The position numbers and the translations under genes were made by a program. 64,000 nucleotides of DNA from Tolumonas sp008015085 (GTDB lineage Bacteria > Pseudomonadota > Gammaproteobacteria > Enterobacterales > Aeromonadaceae): assembly GCA_029265125.1 (NCBI GenBank), contig JAJUJX010000001.1, positions 372,001-436,000 of the forward strand, read 5' to 3'. The notes beneath the pieces were generated by a model. That model ran no database searches. It was given only the letters and a program-made list of their open reading frames with translations, and was not told the origin of the DNA. Positions 26,059-35,573 of the stretch are shown here, in pieces; position 1 is the first letter of the stretch; each line of letters begins with the position of its first letter.

Positions 26059-27510
26059 TCAGCGCATGATATTCGCCAGGCACAAATTGGTCTGCTGAAC
26101 AAAATGTGTAAAGCTGAAATAATCTTCGCTATTAAGATCTCTGCCACTGGTTGCTCTATCAGAATAAAACAGGCCAATGCTTTGTTTATTCAGCACTATC
26201 GGTGAGAGAAAAAAACCTTTGGCGCAACTAATGGCTTTAGTGGCCGGCGGCAGCAGATGTGACCAGCGGGGATCTGTATGGCTTTTTATCCACATAGCCT
26301 CATTTGATAGGAGACAATGCTGAAAAACAGAACGTAGGTTGTTTTCCAGCTCAATGATGAATATTTCTTTTAACGGACTTTGATCAATCGCCGCCGCAAA
26401 ACGAGCCTGTAACTGTGTTTTCTCTCTGTTTAGCATCATGATCACGACTCGATCCATGCCTACTCCGGCATATATACCATGCAGTGACTTTTGCATGATT
26501 AGGTTGATATCTGCTTTTTCATACGCTAAAGCTGTCAATTCCCGCAAAGCTTTAAGCTGGATCAGATCGTCGGGTTCATTGGCTGTCGGGGGGGCATGCT
26601 CCGGTGTAGTAAAAGGTGCAAGACTTGTATCAAGATACGGTGACAGCATCAGCGCACCGTAGGTGTAAGCCAGCTTTATGGTTTCTTCTCCACATTGTCT
26701 TATACGTTCCCGTAGTGCTGCCGGCTCCATTTTCATATTTTTAGCTATTACCGCGATATGTTGTTCAATTTGTGCTGATGAGGTATCGGGATCCTGTAAT
26801 ATCGCGCTAAGCTGGTTTGCTTCAGCGATAGCCTGCAACTCGGGGGTTCGCCGATCGGGATCTTTCAATGATAACTGCAGCATGCTGCCCATATTCCATG
26901 AACCAGCCAGACCGGCACTTATCTTTGTAAAGCTGGTACCCAGCATTTCCCGGATTATTTCCTGCTCGTTGCCTTTGGCTTGTAGCAGTTTTTGATCCAG
27001 TTGCTCTGTAATGGGGCCGCCCATACTCCAGAATGCGCATTCACCAATATTGTGTAGCAATGCAGCGATATAAGCCTCTTCCCGGGTTTCTTCTTCGTAA
27101 TCAGCCAGCATCATTTTTGCCAGCATAGCCGCATGGAATGATTGAGCCATTAGGCGGAGTAATCGCTCATAGACTGCCTGAGAAATGTCATGGCTTTTGA
27201 GCAAGCTATCGACCAGTTTGGCTGTGATGCAGATTTGTTTCAGAGCATTGAAGCCGAGTAAGACAACGGCTCGACTGATGGTGGTAATCGAGCTATTACT
27301 TCGGTTATAGGTGATGCTGTTTGCGACTCTCAGGATCCGGGTTGTCAAACCGTGATCATGCAGAATAGATTTGCCCAGATCGGCCAGCGACATGTTGTCA
27401 TCTTTAGCCATTTTCTCCAGCATCCGGACGGTAGCACAGAGAGCGGGCATTTCCTGCACGCTGATCCGTTCGATCCAGGCATCCGTACCTCTTGTTGATT
27501 GAATCGCCAT
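26059..27510 (-). CDS. HDOD-domain signalling protein with C-terminal GAF-like domain
   Basis: A 483-residue cytoplasmic protein. Residues 10-210 form an HDOD domain (ILRVANSITYN, SRAVVLLGFNALKQ, AALLHNIGECAFWS). Residues from about 315 to 483 look like a GAF domain. HDOD proteins are non-catalytic relatives of HD-GYP and usually act in signalling. It is convergent with the alginate cluster; there is no evidence that it regulates it. Start ATG 27510 is taken as it gives MAIQSTRGTDAW. Confidence 0.8.
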   Translation of the reverse strand: MAIQSTRGTDAWIERISVQEMPALCATVRMLEKMAKDDNMSLADLGKSILHDHGLTTRILRVANSITYNRSNSSITTISRAVVLLGFNALKQICITAKLVDSLLKSHDISQAVYERLLRLMAQSFHAAMLAKMMLADYEEETREEAYIAALLHNIGECAFWSMGGPITEQLDQKLLQAKGNEQEIIREMLGTSFTKISAGLAGSWNMGSMLQLSLKDPDRRTPELQAIAEANQLSAILQDPDTSSAQIEQHIAVIAKNMKMEPAALRERIRQCGEETIKLAYTYGALMLSPYLDTSLAPFTTPEHAPPTANEPDDLIQLKALRELTALAYEKADINLIMQKSLHGIYAGVGMDRVVIMMLNREKTQLQARFAAAIDQSPLKEIFIIELENNLRSVFQHCLLSNEAMWIKSHTDPRWSHLLPPATKAISCAKGFFLSPIVLNKQSIGLFYSDRATSGRDLNSEDYFSFTHFVQQTNLCLANIMR

Positions 27511-27583
27511 CTTCCTGAATTTCCGTCATTATTTTTGCTTAATATCTTAAGCATAGCGAAAATGAGGAATGCATTTACATTTT

Positions 27584-28825
27584 TTATTCAGACTTGTGCG
27601 CTAACCACTGTAACATTCCGTGGGCTGCTGCGTAACCGGTAGCGAAGCAACCAGTCAACAGATAACCGCCGGTGGGAGCTTCCCAGTCGAGCATTTCTCC
27701 GGCGCAAAATATGCCTGGATAATTTTTCAGCATCAGGTGGTTGTCCAGCTCAGTAAAGCTGACACCGCCGGCAGTACTGATGGCTTCGTCCATCGGCGTG
27801 GTACGCAATAATTTAAGCGGGAAATGTTTGATAGCCTGGGCTAAACGTTGTTCATTGGTAAACGTTTCTTTTGACAAGCATTCACGTAATAGGCCTGCTT
27901 TCACTCCATCAATACCTACTTTATTTTTGAGCTGTGTGGAAAGCGATTTTGCACCACGGCTACGCAATTCTTGCTCAATTCTGTCCTGTGTCTTATGTGG
28001 AAGCAAATCGAGGGTCAGGCAGACTTCTTCTTGATCTTCAAGCTGATCTCTTAGCTCGGCAGCAAATGCATAAATCAAACTTCCTTCGATGCCTCGTTCG
28101 GTAATAACGAATTCACCTTGACGCTGATTCAGTTGACCATGACAGTCAATCAGACTTGCTATAACTGTTTTTACTGGCGTACCGGCAAAGCGGGCTCGGA
28201 AATCTTCACTCCATTCACATTCGAACCCGCAGTTCGCTGCTCTAAGTGGTGCAATGGTGATGGATTTTTTTTGCAGTAATGAAATCCAGGCACCGTCAGA
28301 ACCTAACCGTGCCCAACTACCACCACCTAATGCCAGTAAAACGGCATCCGCCTGGATGGTAATTTCACCTTCCGGTGTAGAAAAGCGCAAATGTTGTTGT
28401 TCATTCCAGCCGCACCAGCGATGGCGAACATGAAAGATGACCCCAGCAATTCGCAGACGTTGCAGCCACGCCCGTAGCAGTGGAGCAGCCCGCATATCGA
28501 CAGGAAATACCCGGCCTGAACTGCCAATAAAAGTGTCAAAGCCAAGGTCGTGAGCCCACTGACGCAGAGTGTCTGCATTGAAGACTTCTAGAAAAGGGCG
28601 CATTTCAGTCTGTCGTTGTCGATAGCGATCAACGAAGACATCAAACGGTTCTGAATGCGTTAAATTCATGCCTCCTTTCCCTGCCTGTAAAAATTTACGG
28701 CCTACAGATGGCATGGCATCAAACAGGTCTACATGAATGTTGTGTTGGCTGAGAACCTCTGCAGCAATAAGACCTGCAGGGCCACCACCAATGATTACAA
28801 CCCGTTTATCTGTGGAAATAGCCAC
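27584..28825 (-). CDS. HI0933/YhiN-family flavoprotein (TIGR03862-like)
   Basis: A 413-residue FAD-binding protein. The N-terminal dinucleotide motif is VVIIGGGPAGLIAAEVL, followed by GRKFLQAGKGGMNLTHSEP, and the C-terminal FAD segment is GIFCAGEMLDWEAPTGGYLL. GTG 28825, with GGAG upstream, is preferred over TTG 28858. The biochemical role of this family is poorly known. No partner gene is nearby. Confidence 0.85.
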   Translation of the reverse strand: MAISTDKRVVIIGGGPAGLIAAEVLSQHNIHVDLFDAMPSVGRKFLQAGKGGMNLTHSEPFDVFVDRYRQRQTEMRPFLEVFNADTLRQWAHDLGFDTFIGSSGRVFPVDMRAAPLLRAWLQRLRIAGVIFHVRHRWCGWNEQQHLRFSTPEGEITIQADAVLLALGGGSWARLGSDGAWISLLQKKSITIAPLRAANCGFECEWSEDFRARFAGTPVKTVIASLIDCHGQLNQRQGEFVITERGIEGSLIYAFAAELRDQLEDQEEVCLTLDLLPHKTQDRIEQELRSRGAKSLSTQLKNKVGIDGVKAGLLRECLSKETFTNEQRLAQAIKHFPLKLLRTTPMDEAISTAGGVSFTELDNHLMLKNYPGIFCAGEMLDWEAPTGGYLLTGCFATGYAAAHGMLQWLAHKSE

Positions 28826-28905
28826 CCTGACACTCCGTAGTAACGCGATTAACCCCAAGGAGCTATTGTATCATTCAATTATTGTAGGAGAGACAGGCGG
28901 GCAGC

Positions 28906-28936
28906 CAGAAATAAAAAGCCACCGATAAGGGTGGCT
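28906..28936 (-). terminator. Terminator after the TRL-like lipoprotein gene
   Basis: AGCCACC (28917-28923) and GGTGGCT (28930-28936) form a perfect seven-base stem; on the minus strand TTTTTATTTC follows. Confidence 0.85.
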
Positions 28937-28962
28937 AAAAGTTTAACGCGTGAATGTAATAA

Positions 28963-29271
28963 TTATTCGCCTTTGACGGTCACAGTGTAAGTGCCGATCA
29001 GACCCAGAATATTGTTTGATTTCTGATCCACATGGCTCACACGGCTGATGTTACCGTTTTTCTTGGCTGCATCGATAGAGCAATCGCCAACAGCAACCAT
29101 TGCCAGATAGCTCTTACAAGTTGCTGTACCAGTTTTGCTTGCGTCTGCATTAGAAGTTGCAGCTACTGGAGCATTGATATCGGTGTACAGAGTTCCTACT
29201 GGATGAGATGTTGCGCAACCAGTTAGAGCGAAAGCGGATGCAACCAGACCAGAAATGATAATTTTTTTCAT
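28963..29271 (-). CDS. TRL-like family lipoprotein
   Basis: A 102-residue lipoprotein with lipobox ALTGC (C19) and the TRL-family pattern: PVGTLYTDINAPV near the N-terminus, CKSYLAMVAVGDCSIDAAKKNG in the middle and a C-terminal ILGLIGTYTVTVKG. The family has no known function. A clean terminator follows, so it is probably a single-gene unit. Confidence 0.85.
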   Translation of the reverse strand: MKKIIISGLVASAFALTGCATSHPVGTLYTDINAPVAATSNADASKTGTATCKSYLAMVAVGDCSIDAAKKNGNISRVSHVDQKSNNILGLIGTYTVTVKGE

Positions 29272-29509
29272 GATATATCCCGAAATTATTTAATGTACCA
29301 CTTGCCTCAAGGCGGGGCGTACTGTAATGCAAGACTCCCTTGAAGACTACAATCAAATGGCTGTAACTGTCAGTTTTTGCAGAGTCTGCATGGATAAGTG
29401 GATTTGATTTGGCAGGTATGTATTTCATTTACACTAGGTGTTTTACAGCGAAAAAAAAACGGTTTGGCGCTAAGATTCACATATGTCTTGGGTCAGGATG
29501 ACAATTATC

Positions 29510-29932
29510 ATGTTACACATACAGGGCAGCTATTTTTTTATCCCTATCTGTCTGTTGTTACTCTCCGCATGTCAGACAACGACAGAAAAAGCAGTGTCAA
29601 AAGCGGAGGAAAAGAAAACGCCTGCTGAGTTGTATATCAAAAATATCCGGGATAACGGTGATCAGATGTTATGCAGTCAGTCTGCTTATCTGAAATGTTT
29701 CCGGCAGACGCGCACTAAGTGTGTGAAAGATCTTTCCCGGCTAAAAGAGCCTTGTCTCAATGAAACACTTGAGAAAAATGGTGAGCAGATCACCGAGAGA
29801 AATTATAAAAAATTTGGCAATGATTTCGCGCTCTGCATGCTGGTAAAACATGCATTACTGTATCCAAAAAAGGCGGAGTCGATAGGGCAATGTTTGGATA
29901 AGAGTCGCTTCGAGAATAAGCCAAAACTATAA
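29510..29932 (+). CDS. Small predicted lipoprotein, unrecognised
   Basis: I do not recognise the family. From ATG 29510 it has 140 residues: a hydrophobic signal with lipobox LLLSAC, then a charged, mostly helical domain with six further Cys (MLCSQ, LKCF, TKCV, EPCL, ALCM, GQCL), likely paired as disulphides. ATG 29483 would add nine residues. It is divergent from the TRL-like gene. Confidence 0.65.
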   Translation: MLHIQGSYFFIPICLLLLSACQTTTEKAVSKAEEKKTPAELYIKNIRDNGDQMLCSQSAYLKCFRQTRTKCVKDLSRLKEPCLNETLEKNGEQITERNYKKFGNDFALCMLVKHALLYPKKAESIGQCLDKSRFENKPKL

Positions 29933-30251
29933 TCTTTGTCTGGCGGAAGAGGTTTACGTTTCATGTATTCCCACTCTGACACTTTTTTTCAGTACCAGAT
30001 TTTTGAATGAGTTATCTGATTTGTTGCGGGAGGAATGGCTGAAAGTCATTGTGGGAATGCCTGAATGTAGTCATGAAATACTTGCGTTCACAGCAAGATT
30101 GATTATTTAACAAACAGTTAGAGAATTTGCATTGTGGCGTTCCGGCAGCTAGGTTTAAAGTAAAAGATGAGTTGTCATCCGTCTGTCACTGAGATGTGTT
30201 TTAACTGACATGAATTTGTCATCTGGCACATCTGGCCAAAGGAGGCTGCCT
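29933..30251. other. Gene-free stretch before the PIN-PhoH gene
   Basis: 319 bases. Apart from the AAAGGAGG site before ATG 30252 I see no clear promoter, hairpin or RNA gene here. Confidence 0.4.
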
Positions 30252-31637
30252 ATGGATAGCGATGAACGTAAATTATTCATCCTCGATACCAACGTGCTGT
30301 TGCATGAACCTCTCTCCATCTACTCCTTTCAGGAACACGATATCGTCATCCCCATGACGGTGCTCGAAGAACTCGACAACATCAAAGATCGCCAGAAAGA
30401 TGTCAGCCGTGAAGCGCGCGTAGCCATCCGTACACTTGAAGACTTGTTCCGGGATTCGACACCCGAAGAAATTACCTCAGGTGTTTGCCTGAAAGAGAAA
30501 ATCGGTGCTGGTGGTTGTAGCGGTCTGATTTCGATTATGGCCGATCATCATTTACCCGGTGGTGAGGAAGTTTTCACTGATAAAGAGGCGGATAACCGCA
30601 TTATCAATCTGGCGCTGTATCTGCAGAAAATCAGGCAGGATCGTCAGGTGGTGCTGGTTACTAAAGACATCAACATGCGGCTGAAAGCCAAAGGTGCCGG
30701 GCTTGCCAAGGTAGAAGATTATCGTACTGATCAGTTGATCGATGATATCCGCCTGTTAGCCAAAGGCTTCCAGAAGGTTGATGGTTCATTCTGGGACAAG
30801 GTCGGTCAATGCGAGACTACTTCACATGGGCGAGATGTTTTCCACCGAGTAGACGCTGCACTTTTACCGGGTGCACATATCAATCAGTATCTGATCGATG
30901 AAGCGGCCAGTTTTGCAGGTCGTGTCCATCAGAAAGAAGAAGATTCCCTGCTCATTAAAGATATTGGTTATGAGCGGTTGATGAACCGGCATGCTTGGGG
31001 TGTTCATCCTAAGAACATTTATCAGGGCATGGCGTTGGATGCTTTGCTGGATCCGACAATCGATCTGGTCATCCTGACGGGTCCGGCGGGCAGTGGTAAG
31101 ACTTTACTGGCTATGGCGGCGGCACTGGAACTGGTGATTGAGCGCGGGATCTATGAACGCATTATCGTCACGCGCAATACGCCGGAAATTGCCGAAAGTA
31201 TTGGATTCCTGCCGGGAACGGAAGAGGAAAAAATGTTGCCCTGGCTGGCGGCGGTCACCGATACGCTGGAGGTGTTACATAAACATGATGAGAGCAGGGA
31301 AAGTTCGCTGCAATACATCATGGAGAAAGCCAATATCCAGTTTAAATCAGTTAACTTTATGCGTGGCCGCAGTTTCCAGAATACTTTTGTACTGCTGGAT
31401 GAATGTCAGAACCTGACGGCCTCGCAGCTGAAAACTATCATTACCCGCTGCGGTGAAGGAACGAAGATTGTCTGCTTGGGTAACCTGGCGCAGATTGACT
31501 CTAATTATCTAACGCCGGTGACATCGGGGCTGACCTATATCGTTGAGCGTTTCAAAGATTTTGAAGGTAGTGCGAATGTGTTTCTTAATGGTGTGATCCG
31601 CAGTCGTCTGGCATCTTTTGCAGAAGAAAACCTATAG
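30252..31637 (+). CDS. PIN-PhoH family ATPase/ribonuclease
   Basis: A 461-residue cytoplasmic protein joining an N-terminal PIN nuclease domain (LFILDTNVLLHEP; acidic residues in KEADNRIINLAL and TKDINMRLKA) and a C-terminal PhoH ATPase (Walker A GPAGSGKTLLA, Walker B FVLLDECQN). ATG 30252 has AAAGGAGG seven bases upstream, so the longer frame from 30210 is rejected. Such proteins are thought to be RNA helicase-nucleases, as with PhoH2. It is YlaK-like. Confidence 0.92.
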   Translation: MDSDERKLFILDTNVLLHEPLSIYSFQEHDIVIPMTVLEELDNIKDRQKDVSREARVAIRTLEDLFRDSTPEEITSGVCLKEKIGAGGCSGLISIMADHHLPGGEEVFTDKEADNRIINLALYLQKIRQDRQVVLVTKDINMRLKAKGAGLAKVEDYRTDQLIDDIRLLAKGFQKVDGSFWDKVGQCETTSHGRDVFHRVDAALLPGAHINQYLIDEAASFAGRVHQKEEDSLLIKDIGYERLMNRHAWGVHPKNIYQGMALDALLDPTIDLVILTGPAGSGKTLLAMAAALELVIERGIYERIIVTRNTPEIAESIGFLPGTEEEKMLPWLAAVTDTLEVLHKHDESRESSLQYIMEKANIQFKSVNFMRGRSFQNTFVLLDECQNLTASQLKTIITRCGEGTKIVCLGNLAQIDSNYLTPVTSGLTYIVERFKDFEGSANVFLNGVIRSRLASFAEENL

Positions 31638-31646
31638 CACGATAGT

Positions 31647-31667
31647 GGCTCTCCTCACAGGGGAGCC
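31647..31667. terminator. Hairpin between phoH-like and thiQ genes
   Basis: GGCTCTCC and GGGGAGCC pair with one wobble around a five-base loop, across the stop codon of thiQ. No T-run follows on the plus strand, so termination is only possible. Confidence 0.4.
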
Positions 31668-32380
31668 TCATAAGATACAACAGAATCCATACCCAAGTAA
31701 GCAGCAAATTCGTTTGTCGGTGGTTCACTTAGTGCGGACATGGGGGCAGTAAACTGCAGTTTATTGTCAGTAATAAAGCCGAGCCAGTTGGCAGTATTTC
31801 TGGTTTCATGTGGCTGGTGAGAGACCAGCAGAACACCGATCTTTCTTTCGCTGGCCAGTTGCCGTACTTCCTGCATCATTTCCTGCCGTAGTGCCGGGTC
31901 TAATGCAGAAAAGGGTTCATCCAGCAGCAGATAAGGTTTATGGCGTACCAGACAGCGGGCCAAGGCCACGCGTTGTTGTTGTCCTCCCGAGAGTGACGAC
32001 GGCAGTCGATCCAGCAACTCACTGATTTGCATACGTTCAGCGGCCTGAACCAGACCATGCTGCTCTATTTTGGATAGTTTCAGATTGGGTTTTATGCCCA
32101 GCCCGATGTTTTGACGCACGGTTAAGTGTTCAAACAAATTATGTTGCTGGAACAGCATGGTAAATGGCCGTTCTGCGGACGGCAGGGTACGGATATCTGT
32201 ACCATCGGCCAACAGCGTGCCATGAGTGGCGGGTAAAAAACCGGCCAGTAACTCCAGTAATGTTGATTTACCGCTACCGGAGCGGCCAAGCAGTAACCCG
32301 ATTTCTCCCGGTTGCAGGCGCAAGGAAAATTCAAATTCTCGCCCCTGACGACGGGTCTGCAATTTTTCAACAAATAACAT
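31655..32380 (-). CDS. thiQ: Thiamine ABC transporter ATP-binding protein ThiQ
   Basis: The ATPase of the thiamine/TPP importer, 241 residues. Walker A is GRSGSGKST, the signature LSGGQQQR and Walker B YLLLDEPFSALDP. It lies two bases after thiP in the riboswitch-controlled operon thiB-thiP-thiQ. Confidence 0.96.
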   Translation of the reverse strand: MLFVEKLQTRRQGREFEFSLRLQPGEIGLLLGRSGSGKSTLLELLAGFLPATHGTLLADGTDIRTLPSAERPFTMLFQQHNLFEHLTVRQNIGLGIKPNLKLSKIEQHGLVQAAERMQISELLDRLPSSLSGGQQQRVALARCLVRHKPYLLLDEPFSALDPALRQEMMQEVRQLASERKIGVLLVSHQPHETRNTANWLGFITDNKLQFTAPMSALSEPPTNEFAAYLGMDSVVSYEAPL

Positions 32381-32382
32381 GC

Positions 32383-33987
32383 TTACTCCAGCAATGAGGG
32401 CGGTTCACGGTGTTCATTCCGGCTTGCCAGCCATTCTACCAGCCAGAGCAGGGTAATACAGAGCAGCAGCAGGATGAGGGCTGTTACTGATGCAGCCCGC
32501 ATCTGATAATGTCCCAGTTGTTGGTATAACAGCCAAGGCAGCGTTTGCAGCTCATCATTACCAAACATAGCGATGGCGGCTAAATCACCAAGCGAAAAAA
32601 TCATGCCCAGAGCCAGTGCCCGGCCAGCAGGACGGCAGAGTAAAGGCCACTCCAGCAAGCGTAAACGCACAAAGCCGGTTAATCCAAGACTGTCGGATAA
32701 CCGATCATAGTGGAGCAGCAGATCCTGCATCGGCTCTTGTAAAGCTCGGATGCTATAGGGCAGGGCAGCCAGCGCATTAAGCATGATGATCAGCCAGAAA
32801 CCATTTGAAAACAGATCAACGTGCTCTTGCAGCAGGATAAACAGCCCGGTACTCAGCACGGAGGTCGGGATCAATAAAATCAGTGAACCTACCCCTGTTA
32901 GCAGTTTCCCGCTACGAGGAGCTCTGAGCCGGATTGTCATGTGGCGGCTGCTAAGCAGCAGGCCAGTGCTGAGACTCAGTGCGAGTGAACCGGCGGCTAT
33001 GGCAATTTGCAGTGATTGCCAGGTGGTGGCGAGCAGCAATTCCTGCTGCCATGCATGATTCAGCACGGCTTGTAATCCGAACCAGAAGATGGCGCTCAGT
33101 GGTGGCAGAAACAGGAATAACCCCGGTAGCAATGACAGCAGGTCGGGCAGAAAGGTATTTTTCTGATAATGCGGATAAGGCTGGCTCGTCGTTGTCAACG
33201 TCGCAGCTACGGGTTTAAACCAGCCATAGCTGATGACGATCAGCGTACCCAGCAATAACTGCCAGCAGGCCAGTTGACCGGCGGCAGCTAAATCGAAGTC
33301 AAAGCGCAGAGCCTGATAAATAGCGACTTCCAATGTGGTAGCTTGTGGGCCGCCGCCCAGAGCCATCACAATGGTGAAGCTGGTAAAGCAGAGCATAAAG
33401 ATCAGGCTGGCCAGCCCGGGTAATAAACGCCGGATTGCAGGCCATTCGAGTAGCCGGAAACGCTGCCATTCGGGAATATCGAGTTGTGCGGCCTGTCGCC
33501 AGTGATTTTGCGGAATTTGTTCGAGTGATTGAACCAGCCAGCGGGTTGCTAGCGGCATATTGAAGAACACATGTGCGAGAAGAATGCCTGATAAACCAAA
33601 CAGGTAATCAGGCAGTTTAATTCCAGCTTGTAACCCCAGCTGTTGTAGCCACCCCTGGGTGCCATGTACTGCTACCAGACCAAACAGTGCGATGATCACC
33701 GGTAAAACCTGCGATAAACCAAACAGGTGTAAAAGCAGAGTCCTGCCCGGGAATTGCCGGTGAAAAAGAGCTCGGGCCATGGGAATAGCCAGAGCCAGAC
33801 TTAGCACTGTGGAAAGTGTGGCTTGTTTCAGGCTGAACCAGGCTACATGCACTAAATAGCTGTCTTGCCAGAGCAGTATACTGACTGTTTCTGGTTGCTT
33901 CAGCAATGCAGCCAGTGGCCCGAGGGTGGCGGATAAAATCAGTAATGCAACCAGCCCGCCAGGACACCACCAGAAATAACGGCGCAT
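32383..33987 (-). CDS. thiP: Thiamine ABC transporter permease ThiP
   Basis: A 534-residue fused permease (536 in E. coli) with two homologous halves and about twelve membrane segments; each half has the EAA-like loop (RQAAQLDIPEWQRF and SDSLGLTGFVRLRL). ATG 33987 shares its A with the thiB stop (TGATG), which shows translational coupling. GTG 34011 would overlap thiB further and is not needed. Confidence 0.96.
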   Translation of the reverse strand: MRRYFWWCPGGLVALLILSATLGPLAALLKQPETVSILLWQDSYLVHVAWFSLKQATLSTVLSLALAIPMARALFHRQFPGRTLLLHLFGLSQVLPVIIALFGLVAVHGTQGWLQQLGLQAGIKLPDYLFGLSGILLAHVFFNMPLATRWLVQSLEQIPQNHWRQAAQLDIPEWQRFRLLEWPAIRRLLPGLASLIFMLCFTSFTIVMALGGGPQATTLEVAIYQALRFDFDLAAAGQLACWQLLLGTLIVISYGWFKPVAATLTTTSQPYPHYQKNTFLPDLLSLLPGLFLFLPPLSAIFWFGLQAVLNHAWQQELLLATTWQSLQIAIAAGSLALSLSTGLLLSSRHMTIRLRAPRSGKLLTGVGSLILLIPTSVLSTGLFILLQEHVDLFSNGFWLIIMLNALAALPYSIRALQEPMQDLLLHYDRLSDSLGLTGFVRLRLLEWPLLCRPAGRALALGMIFSLGDLAAIAMFGNDELQTLPWLLYQQLGHYQMRAASVTALILLLLCITLLWLVEWLASRNEHREPPSLLE

Positions 33988-34988
33988 CAGTGGCTGACAG
34001 CCTGTAACCACTCCTTCACCCAGCTTTTACGCTGAGTAGCCAGTTCTTTGGCATCAATCTGCAACGTTTTGGCTGGCGTTTCGTTCTGATTAAAACCATC
34101 TGGTAATTTGGCATTGGTGACCGGGTACATCCAGTTTCCTTCCGGGATCAGATTCTGGAAGCGGTTGCTTAGCATAAATTGCATAAACTGGGTTGCCAGT
34201 GCTGGTTGTGTCGCATTCTTCAGCTGAGCAGCAACCTCCACCTGACGCAGATGGCCTTCACTGAACATGGCTGCACGGTACTGCATATTCTTTTCTGCCA
34301 GACGGTGATAGGCCGGAGAGGTTGTATAAGAGAGCACCAAATCGGACTGACCTTTCAGGAACATGCCGTAGGCTTCACTCCAGCCTTTGGTGACTGTAAT
34401 GGTTTTCTTCGCCAGTTTTTCCCAGGCCGCGGGCGCTTTATCGCCATAAACCTGTTTTACCCAGAGTAATAAACCCTGACCGGGTGTGCTGGTGCGCGGA
34501 TCTTCGTAAATGATTTTCAGATCGTTGTGGTCAACCAGCTCTTTCAGGCTTTTCGGGGCTTGTTTAAGTTTGTTACTGTCATAAACAAAAGCAAAGTAGC
34601 CATAATCAAACGGCAGGAAGGTGTCATCTTTCCAGCCGCCCGGCAGTGTTAGGCTCTTCAGATTGGTATTATGCCGGGTGAACAGCTTACTTTTATGGGC
34701 TTCCGCCAGCATGCTTTCGTCCATACCGAGTGCTACATCTGCTTTGCTGTGTTTACCTTCAAGTTTCAACCGGTTCAGGATCGCAATCCCATCTTCCAGT
34801 GCGACCCATTTCAGCTCACAGTTACATTCGGCTTCAAAGGCAAGTTTAACCTTCGGGCCTGGTCCCCATTCACTAGCAAATGAGTCGTAGGTATAAACGG
34901 TTAAGACTGGTTTTTGCTCTGAGGCCAGCGAGAAGTGAGACAGACTCAGTAATACAGTTGCCAGAGATAAAGGCCATAAGTAACGCAT
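33987..34988 (-). CDS. thiB: Periplasmic thiamine-binding protein ThiB (TbpA)
   Basis: The periplasmic receptor for thiamine and its phosphates, 333 residues (327 in E. coli). A signal peptide ends near SLASEQ. LTVYTYDSFASEWGPGPKVK is the hallmark N-terminus, and ALGMDESML and GWSEAYGMFLKG are typical. It is the first gene after the TPP riboswitch. Confidence 0.96.
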   Translation of the reverse strand: MRYLWPLSLATVLLSLSHFSLASEQKPVLTVYTYDSFASEWGPGPKVKLAFEAECNCELKWVALEDGIAILNRLKLEGKHSKADVALGMDESMLAEAHKSKLFTRHNTNLKSLTLPGGWKDDTFLPFDYGYFAFVYDSNKLKQAPKSLKELVDHNDLKIIYEDPRTSTPGQGLLLWVKQVYGDKAPAAWEKLAKKTITVTKGWSEAYGMFLKGQSDLVLSYTTSPAYHRLAEKNMQYRAAMFSEGHLRQVEVAAQLKNATQPALATQFMQFMLSNRFQNLIPEGNWMYPVTNAKLPDGFNQNETPAKTLQIDAKELATQRKSWVKEWLQAVSH

Positions 34989-35069
34989 GCGATTGCTCCA
35001 TTAGCATGTCAGCGAAGTTCATTCCGAACTATAGTTGAATCATCAATGAGAATACGCAGGCATCGTACC

Positions 35070-35146
35070 CTCAAATCCCTACGCCAGTCCGAACTGGATC
35101 AGGTTCACCGGGTATGATCTCAGCGGTTGCCCGCACCCCGTTTGAG
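35070..35146 (-). ncRNA. TPP riboswitch (THI element) controlling thiBPQ
   Basis: On the minus strand the conserved blocks appear in order: GGGGTGC, CTGAGA, ACCC, TGAACCTGATCC and GTAGGGA. The closing P1 stem is CTCAAA (35141-35146 read in reverse) with TTTGAG (35070-35075). It lies about 80 bases before thiB. Binding of TPP should reduce expression of the importer. Confidence 0.96.
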
Positions 35147-35279
35147 AAACAATGTTATTTTAGTAACGAAACGAAAGTAAAACCAGTGACGAAATGTGAG
35201 TGCGGTGCTAGGTTCTTGTTGCATCCGGTTAAGGTTATGTAAGTTGCTCTAGTTTTTTAATCCAGATAAGGAGAACTCT

Positions 35280-35573
35280 ATGCTGACGACGACCCGGGAA
35301 CGCCGTACTTTCATGCGGATGGTCATTGATGCACCGGTGACTTTAGTTCGAGGCTCTGAGCATATTATGGCGACCTGCCGTGATCTCAGTGCAAACGGCA
35401 TGGCAATTGATGTGGAGAATACCTGTCTGTTCACGATGGGTGAAACATTGAAGGTTAGTCTGTCTACGAACAGTAATGCGCTGCCGCCTTTTGAAGCGGA
35501 TGCTAAAATTGTCCGGATTGATAATAAAGGCGAATTCAGTCAGTTAGGGGTTGAATTTGTTTCTGTCAGCTGA
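35280..35573 (+). CDS. Single-domain PilZ protein
   Basis: A 97-residue cytoplasmic protein that is essentially one PilZ domain. The RxxxR motif is RRTFMR (RERRTFMRM) near residues 6-13 and the DxSxxG motif is DLSANG near 35-40, so c-di-GMP binding is likely. AAGGAG precedes the ATG by six bases. Its last 34 bases overlap the convergent transglutaminase-like gene. The target is unknown. Confidence 0.88.
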   Translation: MLTTTRERRTFMRMVIDAPVTLVRGSEHIMATCRDLSANGMAIDVENTCLFTMGETLKVSLSTNSNALPPFEADAKIVRIDNKGEFSQLGVEFVSVS